Origin: Combretum micranthum
Taxonomy: Eukaryota > Streptophyta > Magnoliopsida > Myrtales > Combretaceae
Assembly (NCBI GenBank): GCA_024138025.1
Contig: JAMXBD010004352.1
Location: 1 to 64,000, forward strand
Length of the DNA: 64,000 nt
Reading direction: 5' to 3'
Part shown: piece after piece, positions 10,231 through 21,968 of the stretch
Layout: every line of letters starts with the position of its first letter
How positions within the stretch are numbered: the stretch's first letter is position 1
Program-made: the position numbers and the translations under genes
Notes under the pieces: generated by a model
Told to the model about the DNA's origin: nothing
The model's database searches: none
What the model saw: the letters and a program-made list of their open reading frames with translations, nothing else

Positions 10231-11560
10231 TCTAATAGTTTAGACATTCCCATCAATGAGAAATTCCCTGATGAACAATTGCATGCAGTAGAGATCCTAG
10301 ATTTGCCATGGTATGCTGATATTGTGAATTATTTGGTGAGTAAGATTATTCCATATGGTTTATCTTATCCTCAAAAGAAAAAGTTTTGGCATGATGTAAA
10401 ATATTATTTTTGGGATGAACCATATCTGTTCAAAAAATGTGCTGACCAAATTATTAGAAGATGTGTACCCGAATCTGATCAGCTGAGCATTTTAGAACAC
10501 TGTCATTCAAGAGAAGCGGGACACTTTGGTGTTCAAAGGACTGTAGCAAAAGTATTATCATTTGGATTTTATTAGCCTAACTTCTTTCGTGACTACAGGA
10601 ATTTCATTATATCATGTGTTCAATGTCAAAAGACAGGTAACATTTCTAAACGGCATGAATTACCACAAAACAATATTCTGGTAATTAAGCTTTTTGATGT
10701 TTCGAGGATTGACTTTATGGGTCATTTTCCCTCATCTTTTTCAAATAAATATATACTTGTGGCAGTTGATTACGTTTCAAAATGGGTGGAAGCTGTTGCT
10801 TTACAAACAAATGATGCCCGAGTAGTTTTGAAATTTTTGAAAAGAACATTTTTACCAGATTTGGTGTGCCCAGAGCTCTAATTAGTAATAGGGGGTCTCA
10901 TTTTTGTAACAAGCAATTTGAAAAACTTTTAGCAAAATATGGTGTTACACATAAAGTGACTACCCCCTACCATCCACAAACAAGTGGGCAAGTTGAAGTT
11001 TCCAATAGGAAGATAAAAGGATTTTGGAAAAAACTGTTAATGCATCAAGAAAAGATTGGTCTTCAAAATTAGATGATGCATTATGGGCTTACAGGACTGC
11101 TTTTAAAACCCCTATTGGAATGTCCCCATATATGATTGTTTTTGGTAAATCATGTCATCTTCCTATAGACTTGAGCACAAGGCATATTGGGCCATAAAAT
11201 TTCTTAACTTTGATGAAAAAGCTGCGGGTAAAAACAGATTGCTCCAATTGAATCAGCTAGAAGAATGGAGAAATGAGGCATTTGAAAGTGCTCGTATCTA
11301 TAAGGAACGAGCAAAGAAATGGCATGATAGAAATATCATCAAATGAGAATTTTTGCCTAGACAAAAAGTTTTACTTTACAATTCTAGTTTGAAGTTGTTT
11401 CCTGGAAAATTACGGTCAGATGGTCGGGACGTTTGAGATTGCAAGAGTTTTTCCATATGGAACGGGTGGAATTAAAAACTGAAGGTGATCGGACTTTTAA
11501 AGTAAATGGGCAACTGCTCAAACATTATTTGAAGGGGAAAATCTTGACAGTACTACTACT
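10231..11560 (+). pseudogene. int: Athila integrase, frameshifted, one catalytic Asp replaced
   Basis: The zinc-binding half is readable as HCHSREAGHFG (to 10575) and, after a TAG stop, CVQCQKTG near 10618. The core follows with [11 protein letters not shown] (first Asp), a frameshift near 10860, [10 protein letters not shown] at 10878-10907 and [12 protein letters not shown] (Glu). In the family the residue after ISX is Asp (ISDGG); here it is Asn at 10887-10889. Further shifts occur near 11070 and 11150. The tail [15 protein letters not shown] and the C-terminal region run to about 11560. Confidence 0.88.
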
Positions 11561-11639
11561 GTCATGAATCTCAAAGAACCATGACCAGATCAGGAAAGTC
11601 GGGCTAAGCGACTTTAAACTAAGCGCTTTCTTGGGAGGC

Positions 11640-12115
11640 AACCCATGTCAAATTTTAGAATAGTTTTTTTTGTTTTGTTTTGTTTTTACTAACTTAGTTA
11701 TTAGTGTGATAGGTGATATCTGAAAAAAAAAAAAAAACACATAAAAAGCCAGCTCAAGGTTGCCAACCTTGAGCAAGCTTTGAAAAGACAAGGAAAGCCA
11801 GCTCAACGCCGCCAGCTTTAGGCCGGCGTAAAAGTCATTACAGAGGTAGGTGAGCACCGCAAAAGAGGCCGGCTTGGGAAAGGTCTAGGCCGCCGGCTTA
11901 ATGCCGGCGTATGTTGAAGATTTCTTAGTTTCTAAAAATTCCCGATCAAAGCCGGCATCTGGGATTATAAGCCGCCGGCTCTTAAGCCGGCAGTGTAAAT
12001 GGATAAGCGGCCAGCTTTGTGCTCTCGGTATGTAATTTTTCTATTTACACTGGCTGTAAGCCGCCAGCGTACATTGCAGAAATGCCGGCGTAGGTTCTGC
12101 AGATGCTTTAAACAG
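11640..12115 (+). other. GCCGGC-rich, GC-skewed stretch downstream of Athila pol
   Basis: After an AT-rich piece with a 15-base A run near 11724, the sequence turns much richer in G and C. The palindrome GCCGGC or close forms (GCCGCCGGC, GCCAGC) recur between about 11820 and 12090, often followed by GTA or TTAA. No ORF was recognised. A similar stretch occurs inside the LTR of the minus-strand Athila element at 24640-25150. Confidence 0.6.
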
Positions 12116-13010
12116 GTATGAATCCTCTCTCTCTTTCTCATTCTCTCATACTCGCTCTCCCTTTCTCACTCTCAATCAACCAATTTCATTCCTCATTCAT
12201 CAATCTACGATGTTTAATCCATCTTCCAAGTAAGTGCCAATAATCTCTACTCCTAGTTATCTGTTTTAATCAATTGCATTACTTAGATCTGTCAATTCGT
12301 TCATAGTTTAAAACTGAGATTGAATCTTTTTCATGAGATATGAACTTCAGCTATTGATAGATTTGATTGCGATAATAATGTTCTATTCAAGCTACATTTC
12401 GTTCCATATATTGTTATTGCAAGCTGTGATGTGTTGATTCATGATTGCTGCTCAGATTGAAAAACTAGGGTTCTTGAGATTTGGGGGTGTTTGAAATTTC
12501 GAATTTGGGGTTTGCTGGAATTGATATTACAGATGCTGGATTTGTGATTCTTAATACTACCTAGTAGTTCTAATTCTTGCATTACACTCAGATTAGCTCG
12601 AATTGAACTTGGATTTTGGAATTGTGCTCAATTTTGATAAAATTCTGTATAAAAATGTTTTTGGAACTTTAAAGGAAAAAATTTTGAAAAACATTTCTGT
12701 TTGAAAATTTCAAAATTCCAACGTTCAATTCTGAGCTGGCAAGCCTAAGCTACCAGCTTTGATTGTATCGTGCAAGTGTAAATGATCCATGCAATTCATT
12801 GATTGATTAGCTTTATTTAGTTAAATGCCTTGATATCAAAATTGTTCAAAAATCATGTTTTAGGCATAAATTAGAATTTCATTGATGTTGTGCATTCCTT
12901 ATTTCTAATTGAATTCAAATTATTTGCAGGAATGGCTCTAAGACAAAAGCGACAAAAGACCACTGACGCCTCTACATCGGGTTCAGAGAATTGAAATCTA
13001 CTGTCTAGTC
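12116..13010 (+). other. Possible leader, intron and start of an env-like ORF (Athila)
   Basis: A CT-rich leader (12121-12200) is followed by a strong donor-like GTAAGT at 12230 and, after 0.7 kb of AT-rich sequence, an acceptor-like TTATTTGCAG ending at 12929. Just after it ATG (12932) opens MALRQKRQKTTDAST, which stops after about 20 residues. Athila elements carry an extra ORF downstream of pol. The start-like layout suggests a spliced message for that ORF, but the ORF is truncated and nothing proves function. Confidence 0.35.
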
Positions 13011-14636
13011 AGCAGTATGCAAAAGATAGAAAGATTGGATCACCGGTCTTCTAGTAATAATAATCCGAAAGTAAGGAGTCAACGTTCTCAGGTTCACCTA
13101 TTCATATAAGAAATACCCTAATAAGTATTCTACCATCTTAGGATACTAAAACTCTAAGAAAACCTAGTGGAATCGAAATTCGCGTCATTTTCGAAGTCCC
13201 GATTTAAAATGGCCATAACTTGGTCATTTTAACTCGGAATCTCGCAAATTTTACATCGATTTCTATCTACTTCGGAAGAGCTTTCTAAATATGAAGTTTA
13301 AATCAAATTTTGAAAATATCTAAGCCTAAAAAATGAGCGATCAGATCTGTACAGCGGTTATATTGATTCCGAAAATACGGTATTCATGAATGCACTTGAA
13401 ATTCCTAAGTGCAAAATGAAACTAAATACCATGGCAATGATTTTCCTATCATGAATGTTATGATATGAACTCTAATGAGCCTAAGTTCTTATAAATTTTT
13501 AGACTCAAAGAATTTAAATAAACTTTTTCCTAGAAAATCATTTCATGCTATTGTTTAACAAGTAAGTTTACTACACTTGGTCACACTTACTTATTGTAAG
13601 GATTTTCTTTAAGAAAACTCCACTTTGTTTAAAGAAATTTTGACCCTTATATTAACTATATCCTAATGCCTTTATTTCTTTAATAAAATCTTCATTTGTA
13701 AACTTTTAAGTGGGTCTTACACTAGGGTAGTTCCAAAAATCCGAATTTAGAAAATTTCATTTTCAAGTTGATTCTTTTAAGAAAAATGCATTTTATACTT
13801 AGAACTTTAAGTATTTGTTTTACCTATACCCTAAGGACTTCATTTATTTAAGAAAATACCATTTTTGAAGTTGGAAAACTAGTGTTTTCTAACCATCTAT
13901 CCATTATTACGAATTTAGCTTTCAAGACTTTTCAACTCAAAACTTCTATTAAACTTCATTTCTTGTTTTAAATATTTTCTTTAGTAAAAACTCATTTAAC
14001 TCATGAAAAACATCATCAAACATTATCTATACCTATAGGCTTCATTTTTCTTGTAAAACACATGTTTAGAAGTTGTAAAAGGGTTTTTAAACTAGGTTTC
14101 TCAAGTCATCCGAATTGCACAAGTTCATTTCTTGAAAAGTGTGTTTTTTTTTTTATTTATTAACTCATCTACCTATAGATCTATATACTAGGAAGGTTAT
14201 TTACTAAGGACAAAAACATTAAAGACCATTAATGCTCATAAACTCAAATAATGATGAGATCTTAAATGCCTACATGAATATGAGTAGTAAAATGGTAGAT
14301 CTACTATATCAAATGCTTAAATAGGTTTTGAAAACATAAAAACTATATTTTTATAAATATCTTTTGTTCAAAACAATTTTTTATGGATAAACATAAAGCT
14401 TTTGGCATGAAAGCTCCTTTAAATGTTAGATCTACTTTGTGATGGTTTGGTATTCTTGTTTTGACATTTCCTTATCCCTAGCAAAAGATCATGGGGACAT
14501 TTAGTTGAAATATCCAAGAATATCCTTGCCATAACAAGGATCTATGAGTGAAATGAGTAAAAGTTTACTTACTTGGAGTAAAATAGAAGATGAAAAGAAG
14601 AAAATGGAAAGTTGTGTGTATGTGTTGTGTGTGTGT

Positions 14637-14669
<33 letters not shown>
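14637..14669 (-). repeat. Homopolymer run of 33 G (C on the LTR strand)
   Basis: The run follows a short GT repeat on the plus strand and sits in the transcribed leader part of the minus-strand LTR, downstream of its TATA box. The same place has C7 in LTR E (45379-45385) and about C5 in the LTR at 5449-8900. Its exact length may be unreliable in any assembly. Confidence 0.85.
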
Positions 14670-14670
<1 letters not shown>

Positions 14671-14776
14671 GCTCAAAGCTCACGGCAAGAAGGGTGTGGG
14701 GGAGAGGATTTTGAGAGCTTTTCAACTTTGTAAATCTTGGAAAGTGAAAGAAATGAAGAGAGAGAGAGAAAAAGTA

Positions 14777-14785
14777 TTTTATATA
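14777..14785 (-). promoter_or_regulatory. LTR TATA box (minus strand)
   Basis: TATATAAAA on the minus strand is followed by a CT-rich run (TTTTCTCTCTCTC), as in the LTR at 5449-8900. It is the likely core promoter of this truncated LTR. Confidence 0.5.
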
Positions 14786-16313
14786 GCATTTGAATTTAGG
14801 TTAAATGGAGTAAAATAAATAAAAAAAATTGTAATTTGGAGCTTGGAAGGGGGGCCATCACGCTGGCACTATTCACTAAAGGGGGGAAGAAGTTTGATTT
14901 TAATTTTTGTTTTGATTGATTTAACTTGATGTTTAAACTTTCATAACTTGTATTGAAGTTAAGGGACAAAAGTATTTAGGAAAGAGATTGTTTGAGTGAT
15001 GGTAAGGGTTGAAATTATTAGGGTGTACAAATAGGTAGTCATAGGTTGTACTTGTGAATAGTAATGAATAGTAGTCAAGACAATTTAATTACGGTAGTAA
15101 GAAAATACGAATAAGAAGGTTAACTGTATTTTTCGTAAGCCGAAAAATTATGAAATTTATATTTTGAAATCATTTTATTTCGATTCTAATGAGTATTCAT
15201 AAGTAAATTTTTGAAATTCTAGTTCCGGGGCACGCTTTTCTATAATGGGTCTCGGGATGACGGAATAGAAATTTTTTTCGAAATCAAAAACTTTCCATGG
15301 CTTAAAATATACTTTAAAACAATATTCCATATTAAATTATTTTATAAAATTTCTTTTGATATGAAACAAAAAAAGCCGGATATAGGGTTTCTAGGTCTTT
15401 CTCATAACGCTTTGAACTAAACTGGTTTAGGGTTTTATTTTCCGGTTTTCGAAGTTTTACTCGATTACTAGGAAACCGGGGTATACATTATAAAAGTGAT
15501 AAAATTGTGTAATGAAATAAATGAATAGTGCAAAAGACTAATCAATTACCGATAGAAATGAAAATACGATAAAAAGGTTATAACTGTAACTTTTATAACC
15601 CGAAAAATTATACAACTGATATATTTAGAAATCTTATAAAATTACGAGTTTGACGGTACTAATGGTATATTGTTTATATCTCAAGTCCCAGGACACGCTT
15701 TTCAAAGTCTGTATCCAAACGGGTTCGAGATAGGTAAAAAATTTACCAATCTGATAGTTATAAACGAACTTATATTACTATGAGTTATTTTATATATTTA
15801 ACTACATCTCGGCCTCTAGGGTTAGGGGTGCTAGATTGCCGGACTTACACTATTGTATTCGGTTTAGGGTTTCCGGGTGATTTTCCAGTTTAGACCTTTG
15901 CCCATTTGGAAACTGATATTTGTGTTTTATAACATATTTAATTTGAGAAATTTATTTTAAATTTTATTTTTGCAAGCATTTAATAACTTTAATGTTTTCG
16001 GAATTCTTTAATTGGTTTCATTTCGAAAGTTAATCATTATTTACTTTTAATAATTTGTTTTTGGGCTTTATATTACCCGATTTTACAAGCCGAAGCTAAA
16101 TATGGAATTTTTCGTACGTCGTGGTTTTGAATTTGAAAACACTGAGTTCTTTTTTTATTGTTTAAAGATTTTCATTTCTCAAGATTGAGAAGTTTTTGAA
16201 TTCGTTCGTGATTTAGGACTTGTCAAATTCGGTTTTAATTTGAGTAGTGATTTTTAGGGCTTATTTTCGAAGTTCATTTTGAAAATATTTATTGAAATTT
16301 TCCGGGGCTTACA

Positions 16314-16691
16314 TCCTCCCCACCTTTAAAGAAAGTTTTGTCCGCAAAATTGTACGTGTATATCGTTTATCGAGAAAGATTGTGGATTTTTGAATTATAT
16401 TTCTAGCACCGGTTTATGCTTTGGTTTGTATCATTCTAAATTTTGCTTGATAAGTATTTTACGAAATATAGCACATAAAAATTAATAAGATTTGACTTAG
16501 CGATTCCAATCTTCACTTACACGACTCTTTTGGAAAACGATACGGACTTGACTCGAGACCACAGACGACTCGACTCGACAACACTGACGACTCATACAAC
16601 ATGACCTTTCATGACTCGATTACTTGACCAACGAAGGTTGTGGATTCGCTTCTCCATTCTTATGTAGATGTATATACAAATATGCTTTATG
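16314..16691 (-). other. Polypurine tract and 3' internal tail of the minus-strand Tekay element
   Basis: On the minus strand AAAGGTGGGGAGGA (16327-16314) lies directly before the LTR start, preceded by GCGGACAAAACTTTC, the pattern found before the LTR at 5449. The remaining 360 bp show no coding match. They include GAGTCGTC/GAGTCGAGTC repeats near 16550. On the right the solo LTR A interrupts this tail. Confidence 0.7.
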
Positions 16692-16696
16692 ATTTA

Positions 16697-19600
16697 TGTA
16701 AGCCGGAAAATTTCAATAAATAATTTAAGATGAACTTCGAAAATAAACCCTAAAAATCACTCCAAATTAAAACCGAATTTCAACTAGTCTTAAATCACGA
16801 ACGAATTCGAAAAATTTCCAAATCTTGGGAAAAATAAGAATTCCCAAAAACAAAGTAAGAACTCAACATACTACAATTCCAAAGCCACTACGTACGACAA
16901 ATTCCATACGTGACTCGGTTATAAAGTCGGTAATATAGATCTCAAAATCAAATTATTAAAAAGTAAATAATGATTAACTTTCGAAATGAAACCAATTCAA
17001 GAATTCCAAAAACGTTAAAGATATTAAATACTTACAAAAATAAAATTAAAATAAATTTCTCAAATTAAATATGTTGTATAAACATAAATATCAGTTTCCA
17101 AATTGGCAAAGGTCTAAACCGGAAAATCACCCGGAAACCCTAACCGGAATACAATAGCTAAGTCCGGCAATCTAGTGCCCCTAACCCTAGAGGCCGAGGT
17201 AGTTTAAATATGTAGAATAGCTCATAGTAATATGAGTTTGTTTAAAAATATCAGATTGGTAAATTTTTGACCTATTTCGAACCCGTTCGGATACAGACTT
17301 CGAAAAGCGTGTCCCGGGGCTCGAGATATCAAAAATATACCAATAGTACCGTTAGACTCGTAATTTCATAAGATTTCTAAATATATCAGTTATATAATTT
17401 TTCGGGTTATAAAAGTTACAGTTATAACCTTTTTATCGTATTTCCATTATTACCGGTAATTGATTAGTCTTTTGCACTATTCATTTTTATTTCATTACAA
17501 AATTTTATTATTCTTATAAAGCCTTATATTTTTAGATAAATATTTTATATGTTATAGAAAATTTTGTTTTTCTAAAATTAGTTCGTTTCGGGTTTTACGG
17601 GATCAGATTCTGTTTAAGACCCGTACTAAAAATAAAATAAATTAATTTAATAATTAAAAATATTTTAAAATATATTTTATTCCCATAAAATTTTTTTAGA
17701 ATTTTTCGGGTTATAAAAATATTATTTATAGCCCATATTCGCGTATTTTGATCATACCGGTAACATATTTGTTAAAATACTAAAATAATTCAAATAATTA
17801 TTTAATTTTAATTATGAAAATCTGCTACAATTATTTGGAATAAATTTTCTAATTTTAATTTATTTTATTAATAAAGTACTTTTACAACCCATACCTTCAA
17901 GTACACCTTACACATATCACTTCCTTTTCACTTCAATCTTTCTACACATTATCCCACAATTGATGGCAGATTTTTGACTCTTTATGGCTGCCATTGTCCT
18001 TTATTTACTCATATTTTGACTAAAATTAATTATATTTCAATCCTTTTCAAAAAGTTACATTACACATTAATTATACAATTAATTTTGAGTCAAATTCAAC
18101 AAAATTCTCTCTCTCTCCTCCCTCTTTTCACGTGCAGCAGCCCTCCCTTGCTGCCTTGTTTTATTTTTTTTTCTCCTTTCATTCATTTAATACACTCATT
18201 TTCTCTCTCCCTTTCATTTACTCATTTTCCTTTTCATTCTTTAGCTTTTCTCTCTCTTTTTCCTCTCTTTTCTTCTTCTTATTGTTCTTGTTTCCTCAAG
18301 AACACAAGCTGCCCCACATCTTCCATGGCTTCCACACTTCATTTTTAAAGATTTTCTAAGCAAATCTTCATCCAAAGCTCCATAGGTGATATAGGTAAAG
18401 TATAATGAAGGTTTCATGCATCAAATGAACTTCCATAAGCTTAAAAGCTTAGGATGATGATGCCAAAAATGAAATCTTTCTCTTCTCCACTTTTATTATC
18501 TTGTATTATAATTATTTTCTTGTTTAAAGTTATTATATTTTGTAGATCTAACTTTTTATGGCTTTGATTTTTGTTTATGCCATAGATCTTGTTATTTAAG
18601 TTGTTATTTTTGTTATTCCTTATGATTTATGCATAGATCTAGCATTCACATGTCTATCTTAGTGATTCATGCATGTAAAACTAGTTTAGAAAACTAGATC
18701 TAAAGTTTTGAGTTCATAGATGCATTAGATCTTTGTTTATGTTCATGAACAACTTGCTATAGCTTGATGATGGTAGGAAAGTTGTAGGAAACCAAGATCT
18801 ATTTTGTTTTCAACAAAAATCAATTTTGAAAATTCGGATGAAAATGGAACCATATTTAGAAAAGTGGTTTTTCAACTTCAAAATGTATATTTTTCATTTA
18901 AAATGAAGGGCTTAGGGTATAGATACCATAAATGAAAGATTTTGATAAGTGAAGTTTAGATCCATGATGTTTATAGCTTATTACCATGCATTTGTTTTAT
19001 GTTTATGTTCATATTAAGTATAGATCTTAGTTATGAACTCAAACAAAATTGTGAAATTCGTATTTTGGCAAGACCCATATTTAAAAACTACTTTTCAAGT
19101 GTCAAAATGTAATTTTTACATAAGAAAATGAAGGCTTAATATATATATAGCATCAAGACTTCATTTTATATGGTTCAAAGATGATTTTCAAAGATTAATT
19201 TTCAAAACAAAGTTCTATTCTCGGATTTTGGCCAAGGCCTAGTAAAAACATGTTTTCCAACTCAAAAATAAAGTTTTTATTCAAGAAATGAAGGGCTCTT
19301 AAGATATGATATGTAAGGAATGGATTTTCATAAGTTTAGATAGGTTTTATCAAAAGATATGTCCAAAAATGAATTTTGTAAATTCGGATCCCAACCAAGA
19401 CCAATTTTTAAAACCCATTTATCAACATCAAAACTCATGTTTTATGTGAAAAATGAAGTATATAGGTAATAGGTATCATTAAGTAGTGATTTTTATAAGT
19501 TGAAATGAGTTTTGATGAGATTAATGTATAAAACAAGAAATAGAATCAAGATGAGAAAATTTTGAGTTAGTAACCAATTTGTGAAATTCGTAATTTTGAG

Positions 19601-21547
19601 TGAAGGCCATAAGAACACCTATTATCCAAGTTCAAAATGAAAGTTTTATGTATTAAATGAAGTCCTTAAGTAATAGGTATCATAAGGTCTTAAATTTTAA
19701 TGCATTAAACAAGTTTTCCCCAAATGAATCATTCAAAAAGTGGATTTTCTAAAATTCGGATTTTTGAGTAAATCATATTGGAAAACATATTTACAAAGTG
19801 TAAAATGGGAATTTTTATGTAGAAATGAAGGTCATAAGTAATATATATAATGAAGACTCAATTTTGACAAAAATAATTATATTTTCTTAAGTAACAAATC
19901 CAAAACAAATGGAAATGATAAAAGTTAGAAAACTAGATTTTTCATAAGTAAGTTGTCATTATGGTCTTGCAAAATAAAAAGTTATAAAATTTCCTTTTAG
20001 TAAAATCATCAAGATCATGCATGCAATAGGCTCATCTCATGTCATTCATGTTAGGAAATCACTCATATTGCATGTATAGTTAAGTTATATAGTAGGAACA
20101 TTTCAAACATTTACAAAACTATTTTTCGGAAATTGAAATTGTTGCTGACCTAATCTGATCCGAACTTTTCGAAGCTTCAAAGTTTTCAAAACTTGAAAAT
20201 AATATTAGAATTAGATAGATCTTTCGAAGTAGATAGAAATCGATATATAATTTGCGAGATTCCGAGTTAAAATGACCAAGTTATGGCCGTTTTAAGTTGG
20301 AATTCCCGCTTAGGACGAGAATTACGAATTTGATAGTTCGTATGAAATTGTTTGGATTAGTTTGAGTTGAAATACTTATTAAGTATTTCTTCCTTTTTAG
20401 GAGATCCCGAAATCGACGATTCCCTACCACCGGATTACTATTACTAGAAGACCGGTGATCCAATGGCCGAGTGAGTTTTCTCCTTGTTTTGTTACCTTGA
20501 TTGTGATTGTAGTTAGTTGCATTAGAATTATAGGAACAAGATAAAAATCGATATGAATGGGGATGGGATATATGATGAGACTGTGATGAAATGTGCCAAA
20601 GAATACTAAAGCATATCGAAACCACGATTTGATTGGATAACTGCACCGTTCATATTATTTCTGTTATATGTGTGATATTGATTGGTCACTCTAAAGAATG
20701 TATAAATATTTTTGACCTAAGCAAAAATTAAATTGGTCATGCATCGCATTGGACATATTGCATTTGGTAGCATGCTACTCCTACGCAGGTCGATCGGTAT
20801 GGTCCGTGGATGACTCGTTTGGATAACGAACCCGGTGCCAGAGCTCATTCAGGGGTACTAAGGCGCATGTGGATGCATTCTTGGATGAGCCTAGCCGAGT
20901 CGAGTGCTAAGAGCCGAGGGCTTGGGGACTAGATGCGGTCGTGTAGACTCAATACCATTCCTAACCCAAGATACGGAGGGCGTAAATCCGTTCTGTGTGT
21001 GGGTTCCGGATACCCACGCATAATTGCTTGCTCACGTGTTTGTTCATGCATAGCATATGATTGACTAATACTTGTTTGTTATGGTACGGAATTAAGGGAA
21101 TTCTCACTAAGCTAGTGTAGCTTATACCCCAATAGTTGTTTAAATGAACAGGTTATCTCAAGAATGCAAGTGGGACCGAATTGGTTGAAGTCGGGAATGA
21201 CTTTGGGATTTCGGCAAGGAATACGAATGTTGAAGTTATCTGCTAGTTTTATGATTTGTCTTGTAATAGTTTGTGTAGGGAAGTCTGTGGATGAATGTAA
21301 TTGGAGTTGAATGATTTGTATTTTGAAGTGTAGTGATTTGTATCTGAAGTATAGTAAATTTGTATTTCCTTTACATTGTTACTCAAGCTATATCAACGTA
21401 AAATGTATTACTCCGATGAGTCTCCTCCATGTGTTAGACGCCTTGTACATAGTATGGAAGCCTTCGCGTGACTGAGGTAGTCATTCTTAGGCTTTAATAT
21501 TGTGTACGGCAGACTGCCACGTTTAGGGTACCCTTCGGGGCGTGACA
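16697..21547 (+). repeat. Solo LTR A, Tekay type, 4851 bp, complete
   Basis: It starts TGTAAGCCGG and ends GGGCGTGACA, and is flanked on both sides by ATTTA (16692-16696 and 21548-21552). No polypurine tract precedes it and no primer-binding site follows it, so it is a solo LTR left by recombination between the two LTRs of one element. The first ~0.8 kb is the 5' module shared with LTRs B, E and the 13037-16313 LTR. A CT-rich leader lies near 18110-18300. The conserved TACTAGAAGACCGG block is near 20437 and the terminal GTTTAGGGTACCC near 21523. Confidence 0.88.
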
Positions 21548-21552
21548 ATTTA

Positions 21553-21968
21553 TATTTCCTTAGACAATATGGTCATCATCGTTTTAAATTCTTATCATCG
21601 TGATCATCTTGATGGGATTGAAATCAAGAGATCTCATTGCTTTATTGTATAATCATTTACTCGTGAGATCTTATGGAGTTGGGTAATTGAGATTTGATCG
21701 CTGGAATTTAACTTTTGTGTAACGATCGTCATAGATTTCGATCTTTCAAAGTTCTTTACTTACAAGAAGTTGTATATGGAGTGTCTTGGTATTTGTTAAA
21801 TCAAAAAAAATTTTGTTTTTGTTTCCATCATTGGCTCATTCTAGCTTTTAACGGTCTCGGGCTTTCCTATTTTTTCAGTGTAGCCATTTAATCCAAGGGT
21901 ATTTCTAACAACCTATCTCTTTGATTCTATTGACAGGAAAGAATATGCGGTAATCTAAGGGTATAGCG
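21553..21968 (-). other. Non-coding remainder between solo LTR A and the gag fragment
   Basis: No domain was recognised on either strand. It probably continues the internal region of the minus-strand Tekay element whose tail is at 16314-16691. If so, protease, RT, RNase H and integrase are missing between gag and the 3' end. Confidence 0.4.

Larger units (their letters stand above)
8901..13036 (+). mobile_element. Athila-lineage Ty3/gypsy remnant (pol 3' part and downstream region)
   Basis: Coding begins in mid-pol immediately after the Tekay-like LTR and reads through RT, RNase H and integrase of the Athila type. Lineage marks are [34 protein letters not shown] and YVSKWVEA. Gag, protease and the RT start must lie left of the nested Tekay element, outside the window. 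The element is cut at 13036, where a truncated minus-strand LTR begins. Several frameshifts make it a pseudogene copy. Confidence 0.85.
13037..16313 (-). repeat. Tekay-type LTR, minus strand, truncated at its 3' end
   Basis: On the minus strand the LTR starts TGTAAGCCCCGG at 16313, directly after a polypurine tract, so it was a 3' LTR. It runs to 13037, where it breaks off inside the conserved CCGGTCTTCTAG/CTAGAAGACCGG block. About 1 kb of the 3' end is missing compared with the LTR at 5449-8900. The first 0.82 kb (16313-15490) matches the 5' module of LTRs A, B and E. From 15489 the sequence resembles the beginning of the 5449 LTR (TGTATACCCCGGTTTCC). A 33-base G run and a TATA box lie within it. 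Confidence 0.8.

Noticed and set aside
12116..12250. Start of a host gene (CT-rich 5' UTR and splice donor)
   Set aside because: The position downstream of Athila pol and the short broken ORF after the acceptor fit an element better than a host gene; no host-type domain was seen.
14501..14818. Open frames with poly-Pro or poly-Gly
   Set aside because: Products of the 33-base G run in an LTR.
17974..18359. Open frames of 75-124 codons in CT-rich sequence
   Set aside because: Low-complexity Ser/Phe/Leu composition from the leader of solo LTR A; two frames are open at once, with no domain.
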